Positions 58,078 through 64,000 of a stretch of DNA of 64,000 nt are shown piece after piece. The notes under the pieces were generated by a model. The model saw only the letters and a program-made list of their open reading frames with translations, ran no database searches and was not told the DNA's origin. Every line of letters starts with the position of its first letter. The stretch's first letter is position 1. The stretch comes from Turritopsis dohrnii (taxonomy: Eukaryota; Cnidaria; Hydrozoa; Anthoathecata; Oceaniidae). The stretch is from the NCBI GenBank assembly GCA_027922465.2, contig BQMF02000023.1:1698411-1762410 (forward strand). The letters are read 5' to 3'. Both the position numbers and the translations under genes were made by a program.

Positions 58078-58163
58078 AGACAAAATAATTATAAGAGGAT
58101 GATGATGTTTAATAATATATTCTAACATTGTTAAATAAATAAACATTGTTTACTTAAACAATT

Positions 58164-58409
58164 ATGTCCGATGATGAATCCTCAGATGATGATATTATAT
58201 TTTCCCATCAAGATATAAAAAGGGTTACTTTTAATGATAAAGTAATGGTCCATTATATCCCTGCTTGTGAATCTCGTAGAAGTAACTGGAAAGAGGCTGC
58301 TGTTGACAGAGTACGCTTTGAATCGAGGATTAAACATATTGGTAAAATTCTAGATCCTGTATTGAGACGTAAATTATTCTCTTATAGTAGTCTTATAACA
58401 GTCTTATAA
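58164..58409 (+). CDS. PPP1R15/GADD34-like PP1-targeting protein, 81 residues
   Basis: ATG 58164; frame intact. Residues 1-17 are acidic and Ser-rich. Residues 20-23 (RVTF) are a canonical RVxF PP1-docking motif, continued by a hydrophobic V-x-V-H strand (27-30). About ten residues later come W42, A45-A46, D48-R49 and R51-F52, then R55-I56. This reproduces the conserved core of PPP1R15A/B, which brings PP1 (with actin) to phosphorylated eIF2-alpha. The same core is known in small proteins of herpesviruses and asfarviruses that undo the PKR/PERK translation block; length fits the small viral versions. It has its own repeat-rich promoter region and stands alone on the plus strand within a virion-gene block, consistent with an early, host-interacting gene. 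Function is inferred from motifs. Confidence 0.8.
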   Translation: MSDDESSDDDIIFSHQDIKRVTFNDKVMVHYIPACESRRSNWKEAAVDRVRFESRIKHIGKILDPVLRRKLFSYSSLITVL

Positions 58410-58460
58410 CAGTCTTACAGTTTTTGTTACAAGAGTCATGTAACAAATATATCAACCTGT

Positions 58461-59066
58461 TTAACAAATCACGTGCGTTCTTGGGTGTTCCATTCTCATG
58501 ACTAGGCACGTGTGTTTCCCTTCTTTCAGTTTTTCCTTGACATTTTTCAATTCTTCTCGCGATTCAATGACATCGTTCTCTTCATGAATGGTGGCTAGAT
58601 CGTTTCTATCTTTTGGATACCACACATATAACATTTTAGCTTGCCGTCGTAAATCTTTAGGTATAGCCGTGTATGATTGTGTAAGTAACCATAGCGAATG
58701 GTTTCGATGGCGACCACTAATTGCCAACTCGAGCAAAGGGTTTCTCTTTTTGTCCAATTTTTCATCAGCTATGATGTCGTCAATGAGGAATAAGGTTTTG
58801 TATCCGGCGCAAAAGAAGTCCATTTTCTTAATATATTCATACAAAGATCCTTCCGGTTCAATTAAAATCACATAGCTGTCATTCCAGAACCACTTCCGAT
58901 CTCTGTAAGTCTGATTCCACCTTAAGGTGGGACATATAATCACGATGAAATCAAAGTGATCAAAGTATTCATTTTCTAATAATTTTATGACACGATCCGT
59001 TTTGCCGCACGATGTTGGTCCGACGAATAATGCTGTGTGAGGTTCTTTCATGTAAAGTGTGTTCAT
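58461..59066 (-). CDS. Maverick genome-packaging ATPase (FtsK/HerA-A32 type)
   Basis: 201 residues from ATG 59066. Walker A GPTSCGKT at 16-23; Walker B LFLIDD at 92-97; a LWLLTQS segment (125-131) that corresponds to the sensor strand of A32-like ATPases; and a conserved Arg-rich region after it. This is the usual size and layout of the Polinton packaging ATPase, which would drive DNA into capsids. It follows the capsid gene by 4 bp, the characteristic pairing in Mavericks. Frame intact. Confidence 0.88.
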   Translation of the reverse strand: MNTLYMKEPHTALFVGPTSCGKTDRVIKLLENEYFDHFDFIVIICPTLRWNQTYRDRKWFWNDSYVILIEPEGSLYEYIKKMDFFCAGYKTLFLIDDIIADEKLDKKRNPLLELAISGRHRNHSLWLLTQSYTAIPKDLRRQAKMLYVWYPKDRNDLATIHEENDVIESREELKNVKEKLKEGKHTCLVMRMEHPRTHVIC

Positions 59067-59070
59067 TTTA

Positions 59071-60387
59071 CTAATATAATGCAGACATAAATTGACCGTT
59101 TTGTATGTTTAATTGAGCATCCATTATTAGATATATATATGCGTTTAAGTTTCCTGCAGTTTCAGCGGTCTTTTCAATCTGTAAAGTGATGCCTTCACTT
59201 GCATTTTCAATCTTTCGACCGGTGCCATGCAAAGCATTCTCATCAATTGTTCTGAAATCTAACCATAGAGCATACTTGTTTGTCAAGTAATCAGAGACTT
59301 TTACATCATGTAATCCCAAGCGCTTTCGGTTTTCGCCGACGCTATTATCTTTTGGTTTTCCTTCAGCAAAATACTTGCAAATCTCATTGTATTGTTCAAA
59401 CGGCTGCATCCCTTGAGCAAAAAGTTGGTTAGGCTTACCCTCGACGATGACAGATACCTTTTCGATCTTTGGATTATAGAATTTACAAGTTTCTCGTTTG
59501 TAGGATTTTTCTTCTTCAAATAGAACTAAAATACCCTTCAAAGATTTGGCAGGTGTGTTGAATGACCAATTCCACGTTGTGTCTGACTTGTTTACTCTAA
59601 TTTGTCTGTGCCGCAAAATCCTATCATAGAGCAAAGCCATGTTTTGATATTCAGAAGCGATTTGTCTAGCCAACGTGGGTTGTGTCACAAGCTCATATTC
59701 AAGTGAGATGTTAGATATTTTGTATTTACCATCTGGGTTACGTTTTTGACCTGCGGCAGTATCTGGAGGGTCAGAATAAATAACTCGGTTATAGTCGTTA
59801 AATGTTATCTCGTAGCAAAGTCTATTCCCTAAACCCGCTTGATAATATGGAATAGTACTATCTAGCATCTCAAAGTCGAGTGGAATGACAAACTTGTTTT
59901 TATAGGTGTCAGCAATGGCTTTGTCTTCTGCATCAGTGGTGGATTTATCAGAAGCACCAATCCTCAATTTCATACAATTCTCTGTACACCCATCGTCGAT
60001 GATGATACCCTGTCTTATCGCGTTTCTCTTTTCAAACTTGGTTAACCATAAATCTCTGTAACACCCGAAAAGATCAAAGTCATCGATACTCAATATCTCG
60101 TTACCTTCGAACTTGACAGCCAACTTTTTAACGATAGCTCTCCCAATGTTACTGACCAATGTTCTTTTTGAGTCAGCTTTCGATTCGAGTTCAATATCAA
60201 AACTTAGATTCGTTGTTCCTGGAATAATAACATCATCGCTTCCTAAATTTGGAAACCTAACCAACAATAGCTGATTTTGATCGATCTCACTTGGATTGTG
60301 TGTGACAATTACTTTTTGACGAGAGCCTTTTACACCGCGAGCAGTTCTAAGTGAACGTTCTGGATTTAACCTCTTTCCATACTCCAT
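59071..60387 (-). CDS. Maverick major capsid protein candidate (double jelly-roll)
   Basis: 438 residues from ATG 60387, a usual length for the Polinton/adintovirus major capsid. It is predominantly strand-forming, with two repeats of alternating hydrophobic strands. Recognisable stretches are IIPGTTNLSFDIEL near the start, VKKLAVKFEGNEI and DDFDLFGCYRDLW in the first half, and GILVLFEEEK, KIEKVSVIVEGKPNQL and KYALWLDFRT in the second. These match the animal F54H12.2-like proteins that are Maverick capsids. Forms the icosahedral shell with the packaging ATPase encoded next to it. Frame intact. Identity rests on pattern and context; a structural prediction would settle it. Confidence 0.75.
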   Translation of the reverse strand: MEYGKRLNPERSLRTARGVKGSRQKVIVTHNPSEIDQNQLLLVRFPNLGSDDVIIPGTTNLSFDIELESKADSKRTLVSNIGRAIVKKLAVKFEGNEILSIDDFDLFGCYRDLWLTKFEKRNAIRQGIIIDDGCTENCMKLRIGASDKSTTDAEDKAIADTYKNKFVIPLDFEMLDSTIPYYQAGLGNRLCYEITFNDYNRVIYSDPPDTAAGQKRNPDGKYKISNISLEYELVTQPTLARQIASEYQNMALLYDRILRHRQIRVNKSDTTWNWSFNTPAKSLKGILVLFEEEKSYKRETCKFYNPKIEKVSVIVEGKPNQLFAQGMQPFEQYNEICKYFAEGKPKDNSVGENRKRLGLHDVKVSDYLTNKYALWLDFRTIDENALHGTGRKIENASEGITLQIEKTAETAGNLNAYIYLIMDAQLNIQNGQFMSALY

Positions 60388-60430
60388 TATTAATTATGAT
60401 ATATAATTAATTATTACTTTTTATCTCGTT

Positions 60431-60711
60431 TTAGCGGATGTGCAAAACAACGGTTCTTCCTAGGTCTTCTTTTAGCATATTGTCATGCTGATCTGTGAGT
60501 TTCAACGTGAGAGACTGAAATACACCATTTTTTAATTTTTTGTACTGAGGGTTTTTAGGCTCAACATGTGTGAAGTCACTATATTCAGCCATGTGATAGG
60601 TTAATAAAATATCACTTAGCTTTCCATTCTCAAGATTTTGAGTGTTGTCAAGTTCAGAGAGATGCAAATTAATTTTGGTTATGTTAGCGAGCTTATTTGT
60701 TTGATTATTAT
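60431..60711 (-). pseudogene. Maverick capsid-associated small protein, start lost or spliced
   Basis: The frame is open from a TAG just upstream of 60711 to the stop at 60431, but has no ATG before the conserved blocks: LANITKINLHL, VEPKNPQYKKLKNG and a final LGRTVVLHIR. The first Met, within HMAEYSDF, would drop the N-terminal third. The conserved text reads like the C-terminal half of a protein whose N-terminal half is the ORF at 60745-60996. Either a short mutation split them, or a very short intron joins them. Located between capsid gene and the divergent 61039 gene. Possibly a minor capsid or vertex component; unproven. Confidence 0.45.
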
Positions 60712-60744
60712 GAGGGTATTTGTACTAATGAGTTAAAGTTTACA

Positions 60745-60996
60745 TCACCCTTCTAAAAAGGCACCTGCTAAAAAGGCATTCAATTCCCTGCTCGTGAATG
60801 TTCCTTGAGGTATCAACTTTTCAGCTTTCCCATCAGCAGACAGTTTCAGTGTTAGGTCTGTGGTTATTTCATACGTAACATTGTCTGCAAACATATCAAC
60901 CAATGCAATTTCTTTTGAGCCATCCATAGTTTTGAATGGGGTAAGAAATAGATTATGGTCTTTTCTCCTTTTGCGAGATTTGCCTGTGATATACAT
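60745..60996 (-). CDS. Maverick 83-residue protein, possible N-terminal half of a split gene
   Basis: ATG at 60996. A basic start (GKSRKRRKD), then MFADNVTYEITTDLTLKLSA and a LNAFLAGAFLEG end directly before TGA. The downstream ORF (60711-60431) begins 33 bp further on in another frame without an ATG. It may be a stand-alone small protein or half of a broken one. No family recognised. Confidence 0.45.
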   Translation of the reverse strand: MYITGKSRKRRKDHNLFLTPFKTMDGSKEIALVDMFADNVTYEITTDLTLKLSADGKAEKLIPQGTFTSRELNAFLAGAFLEG

Positions 60997-61038
60997 TTTC
61001 TTGTATTAAATATAAGATAATATTATTTTTAAATAATA

Positions 61039-61977
61039 ATGGAGAATATTTTTAAATATGCTCCCAATGCGCTTTATAAACCAAATGGAGGGCAATACCT
61101 CCAGATATTGAATGCTAAAGATTTATACAAACAAACAATTATTGTCTCTGAGAGCGGTTCTTTCCCCGCAACTTTTCCAAATATATTTACTAATTACGAA
61201 ATGGAAGAGAATGATCAACGTATGAAAATTTGGCAGGAACAACCGTTTAAATTATGGCAAACCCAACTCAATTTTGTCACTTGGTGTGCTTCAAGTGCTT
61301 GTGGAGTCAGTTCTGAACATCTGAAAGAAAGTCGCTCTACTCCTATGATTAGAGCAGTATATCGTTTTCACGTCTATTATCATATTAGACGAATCATTAA
61401 GCGTCTGCAGACACCTCTACCTTTTGAAAACGGTTTCAACCAATATGATAATCCTTATAACAAAGAAGAGTTTTTAAAAATCTGTAGTGAATATGGTGTC
61501 GATTCTGATCCTAAAAAATATAAAGGGCAATACTTTTTCAGCTCGTATCAAAAAAGACGTAGAGACTATCCAACGCCAGGTGTGAGTTATTTCACAGACG
61601 ACTCCATGACACGATGGATTATAGAAAAATCTAAAGGCTTTACAAAAACAGGTCTTGTAAAAATTTCAGAGAGTGTTAGAGCATATGCTTATCTTGTTCT
61701 TAGTTCGCAAGCCTCAGCTCGTTCTTCTATTTTAGGTAATAATTCAAGCGCTTTGACAGCTCAAAGAGTTTTTATGAACAACTTTGAAGACATTGTTAAC
61801 CGCAGAGTCGATATTCAGGAAGATATTAAACGTTATCAGGATACTTTAAATTACGCTTCAAGTAAAGTTGATTATTCTGTTGGACAAGGTATTTACATGT
61901 TACCTAGTGACATGAATCTAAACATCAAGTCGGGAGTGTCTGGTTATAATAATAAAATTCTCATATCTAATGACTAA
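61039..61977 (+). CDS. Maverick conserved hypothetical protein, 312 residues
   Basis: ATG 61039, divergent from 60996 with a 42-bp gap. Conserved-looking stretches include LWQTQLNFVTWCASSACGV, VYRFHVYYHIRRI, YFTDDSMTRWIIEKSKG and VRAYAYLVLSSQASARSSI. I associate these with Maverick-type elements in cnidarians, but know no function. It is mixed helical with several Trp, no transmembrane helix and no catalytic signature. A minor capsid or core role is possible. Frame intact. Confidence 0.6.
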   Translation: MENIFKYAPNALYKPNGGQYLQILNAKDLYKQTIIVSESGSFPATFPNIFTNYEMEENDQRMKIWQEQPFKLWQTQLNFVTWCASSACGVSSEHLKESRSTPMIRAVYRFHVYYHIRRIIKRLQTPLPFENGFNQYDNPYNKEEFLKICSEYGVDSDPKKYKGQYFFSSYQKRRRDYPTPGVSYFTDDSMTRWIIEKSKGFTKTGLVKISESVRAYAYLVLSSQASARSSILGNNSSALTAQRVFMNNFEDIVNRRVDIQEDIKRYQDTLNYASSKVDYSVGQGIYMLPSDMNLNIKSGVSGYNNKILISND

Positions 61978-62000
61978 CCTAAGCCTTCGGAAGAAATAAA

Positions 62001-62198
62001 ATGATTAATGTTATGCAAGAGCATCATATTTCACCCAAAGTGACTAGCTCTCCAACACAAAATAAAAGTTCACAAAAGGAAGTTCATAAAAGAGTAGTGA
62101 GTCAAACAGATTCACTCCCATCTCACGAAGAAGAGAAAATAGCTTTGGTTTTAGCGATTACCACGATGTTTAGTATATGGTATTATTATTATTATTGA
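62001..62198 (+). CDS. Maverick 65-residue protein, duplicate 1
   Basis: ATG 62001, 23 bp after the previous gene. Polar, Ser/Lys-rich N-terminal 45 residues, then a hydrophobic segment (EEKIALVLAITTMFSIWY) that ends in a poly-Tyr run encoded by a (TAT)n microsatellite. It is a near-identical partner of the protein at 62697. This copy's tail has been replaced by the microsatellite, which looks like an insertion junction. Probably a small membrane protein. Confidence 0.55.
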   Translation: MINVMQEHHISPKVTSSPTQNKSSQKEVHKRVVSQTDSLPSHEEEKIALVLAITTMFSIWYYYYY

Positions 62199-62233
62199 AA
62201 ACAAAACTCCCTTAGGAGAACCCCCTAGGGTTT

Positions 62234-62264
<31 letters not shown>

Positions 62265-62696
62265 GATACCCTAGAGGGTTTTTAATTCATTGTCTTCGAT
62301 CTAACCGGCACTCCACCCTGGCTTCTCCAATCCACCAGCTCTGAGCTCTACCCCTAGATCTTAGACTATTTGTGTGTGACTACTTACGAACTCCGACTAC
62401 TACGCACGCAATGGCCGTTCATGATCTGTTCGAGTATATTACATCTAGTCACATTGTTTTTTTCCCGACAACTTTTGGCACATTTTGTGGTGAATACCGG
62501 GAGCGGACGGCACCATCCAGTTCCAATCTAGCCGCTCCACTAGACCTTCCCTTTCCGGCAGACTCTGTCGCCTGTTCACCACAATTTTCAAATTATTCCG
62601 CTCTTGGGTTTTATATCATTCATTTAGACCTTAGTGTCTGCTTGTGGTGTCTCTCGGAACGCTATAATTTTGTTTTTATTTTGATTACATAACAAA
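62199..62696. other. Insertion between duplicate genes; (TTG)n and hairpin
   Basis: Begins with CTCCCTTAGGAG (self-complementary), CCCCCTAGGG and a (TTG)n run at 62237-62261, then CCCTAGAGGGTTTTT. The rest is non-coding, with a more balanced base composition than the Maverick genes. The same 5' gene segment resumes at 62697. The stretch could be an inserted element plus target duplication of about 175 bp, or the product of an unequal event. Confidence 0.5.
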
Positions 62697-62909
62697 ATGA
62701 TTAATGTTATGCAAGAGCATCATATTTCACCCAAAGTGACTAGCTCTCCAGCACAAACAAAAAAAAATAAAAGTTCACAAAAGAAAGTTCAAACAGATTC
62801 ACTCCCATCTCACGAAGAAGAGAAAATAGCTTTGGTTTTAGCGATTACCACGATGTTTAGTATATGGTATGTATTTTCGCTGATCAGCGTATGTAGTTTG
62901 CAATTATAG
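62697..62909 (+). CDS. Maverick 70-residue protein, duplicate 2
   Basis: ATG 62697. It repeats the 62001 protein (MINVMQEHHISPKVTSSP start, EEKIALVLAITTMFSIWY membrane segment) with a small deletion in the middle and a different tail (VFSLISVCSLQL) that lengthens the hydrophobic part. One of the two copies is probably the original; both frames are open. Single-pass membrane protein, function unknown. Confidence 0.5.
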   Translation: MINVMQEHHISPKVTSSPAQTKKNKSSQKKVQTDSLPSHEEEKIALVLAITTMFSIWYVFSLISVCSLQL

Positions 62910-63438
62910 TCGGCATTGTGGATACATGCTAACACTTCTAAGCCCTGGCGTTTGTTGAATTTCGATCGAAATGACGGTAACCTGAATGTCTCTATGGACC
63001 AGAGAAACCTGACAGTGATAAATCACCCAGACACAATGCTAACCATTCCGCGATATATTCAACACAACTGCGGGGAAGTGCGCACTCATGCAAGTTTTAC
63101 AACCAGAACATGAGAGATCTACAACCGCCGAAGTATATATACTTCCTCTCAGACGAACTGCGCGGGGTTCGAACACACGACCTTGTTGTTACAAGTTAGC
63201 GTTCTTATCCACTAGACTACGCTGATCTGTATGTTATATGTATTGTTAGCTCATTTATGTTATAAAAATGAAACTACTACAAACTGCTTTTTACTACATT
63301 TAATTGTTTACAATTATGAGTAATTTGTGGTTATAATAATAGAAACTGTTATGTGTTGTTATTTGTTATGTAATAGAAACTTACCACGTACACACAAAAA
63401 AAACTGATATAAAAAGATATGAAACAAGTATATAGACA
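62910..63438. other. Non-coding insert with tRNA-like sequence
   Basis: An open frame at 62916-63113 has no motif. The part up to about 63240 looks like a SINE on the minus strand, with its tRNA-like head at the right. Beyond it is AT-rich upstream sequence of the 63439 gene. Confidence 0.45.
63165..63232 (-). repeat. tRNA-like SINE head
   Basis: Minus strand reads GCGTAGTCTAGTGGATAAG (A-box region) and, at tRNA spacing, GTGTTCGAACCCC (B-box). The pairing of acceptor and anticodon arms is imperfect. It lies inside the Maverick, so the SINE inserted after, or with, it. Confidence 0.55.
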
Positions 63439-63744
63439 ATGGAATTTCCAACAGTTGAAACATTTGAACAAATAATCGAACAATCTACATCGATCATAAA
63501 GTGGAGGGATCTACCTGAAAACGTGATTTATCATGTTAAATTTGTTTCTACAAAGGCTATGTATGCAGAAGTGCAAGACGGAACGGGAAATTTATATAAG
63601 GTGTGGTTGCCTGAAAGACTTTCCATTGAATTAAATGATTATGGTTGCATCTCTAGAGAGGCCTTTGTCAGACCGAAAGGCCTCAAACAATCTCAAAAGA
63701 ATCCAGAAAGACAATTCTTTGATTATGACATTATATGGCGTTAG
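63439..63744 (+). CDS. Maverick conserved hypothetical protein, 101 residues
   Basis: ATG 63439. A strand-rich small protein: VIYHVKFVSTKAMYAEVQ, then GNLYKVWLPERLSIEL, then a RPKGLKQSQKNPERQFFDYDI tail block (about 75-98). The pattern of alternating strands with a K-V-W-L-P loop is compatible with a small OB-fold single-strand-binding protein, but this is a guess. It converges with the integrase gene, with 66 bp between the stop codons. Frame intact. Confidence 0.5.
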   Translation: MEFPTVETFEQIIEQSTSIIKWRDLPENVIYHVKFVSTKAMYAEVQDGTGNLYKVWLPERLSIELNDYGCISREAFVRPKGLKQSQKNPERQFFDYDIIWR

Positions 63745-63810
63745 ATAAAATCTCGTCGACTCATCTTTACTAGAAACAAGTAAAGATACTTTTTGTATGA
63801 GATGTATGAT

Positions 63811-63999
63811 TCACCAACCTTGCACATAATCAGGAGGTAATTCTGTATCTTCAGGTATCAACATCAACTCTTCTTTTACAAAAGCTCGTTCAGGTCCATC
63901 TTGAAGGTAATACATTACACGGTTACCTGGTTGATCTATCACCTCACTCAATCTATAAGTCTTCTTTGACCATATCCTATCTGTTGCTCTTTTTCGATG
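63811..63999 (-). CDS. Maverick integrase, C-terminal fragment (runs off the window)
   Basis: 62 codons open from the right edge to TGA at 63811-63813. KRATDRIWSKKTYRL, then a strand pair around RVMYYLQDG and ERAFVKEELM, then PEDTELPPD. This matches the SH3-like DNA-binding tail of retroviral-type integrases carried by Mavericks. The integrase inserts the element into chromosomes with 6-bp duplications. The catalytic core lies outside the window. Partial only because of the window edge. Confidence 0.65.
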   Translation of the reverse strand, partial: HRKRATDRIWSKKTYRLSEVIDQPGNRVMYYLQDGPERAFVKEELMLIPEDTELPPDYVQGW

Positions 64000-64000
64000 G

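Larger units (their letters stand above)
54224..64000. mobile_element. Maverick/Polinton (adintovirus-like) element, left portion
   Basis: Compactly arranged, mostly intron-less genes on both strands: packaging ATPase, double-jelly-roll major capsid candidate, several small transmembrane proteins, conserved unknowns, and the C-terminus of an integrase running off the right edge. These are hallmark Maverick components. The left limit is uncertain; AGTATAGAGGTTTGG at 54224 is a candidate terminus because Polinton ends often begin AG and the first gene ends just inside it. The matching terminal repeat, DNA polymerase B and protease would lie beyond the window. Gene density contrasts sharply with the 3.4-kb gene desert to the left. 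Confidence 0.85.

Overview
The window looks like a repeat-rich, AT-rich stretch of an early-branching animal genome, most likely a cnidarian (inferred from intron-containing transposon genes of kinds common there, a 2A-bearing CR1/L2-type LINE, and a Maverick/Polinton with animal-type gene content). No conventional host gene can be called confidently. Nearly everything recognisable belongs to mobile or viral elements, many with visible ends and target-site duplications (TSDs).

Layout. 1-8000: a decayed multi-exon gene with a RAG1-type RING domain (N-RAG-TP-like), carrying a TTAA MITE in one intron and a frameshifted piggyBac transposase in another. 8500-16050: non-autonomous Helitron-like copies around a truncated, intron-containing Helitron Rep gene. 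16144-20145: an apparently complete pogo-type element whose seven-exon transposase reads through without interruption, inserted against the 3' end of a broken hAT transposase (20145-21280). 21420-24501: small exons of an unidentified spliced gene, interrupted by a PIF/Harbinger-like MITE. 24884-30104: a 5.2-kb IS3EU-like transposon with long inverted repeats, a 6-bp TSD, an rve/DDE integrase with one in-frame stop, and a second gene with a SAM-like start and a HECT-like end. 30.1-38.9 kb: gene-poor, with a 73-bp palindrome, Helentron/HINE-like copy, MITEs, tRNA-like sequences and a 19-bp minisatellite fold-back. 38961-42278: an intact LINE ORF (hydrophobic N-terminus, 2A motif, PHD-like finger, endonuclease, RT). 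42.6-54.2 kb: gene-poor, with a MITE nested inside another MITE.

54.2 kb to the right edge is the left part of a Maverick/Polinton. It encodes a packaging ATPase and major capsid protein, a cluster of small membrane proteins, a coiled-coil protein, several conserved unknowns and, at the edge, the C-terminus of an integrase; DNA polymerase B and protease are not in view. Most frames are intact. The standout is an 81-residue protein (58164-58409) carrying the PP1-binding and RxRF-type signature of the PPP1R15/GADD34 family, which herpesvirus and asfarvirus proteins also carry to reverse eIF2-alpha phosphorylation. It stands alone on the plus strand behind a 44-bp tandem-repeat promoter region. 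This suggests that the element is, or recently was, a real virus that counters host translational shut-off.
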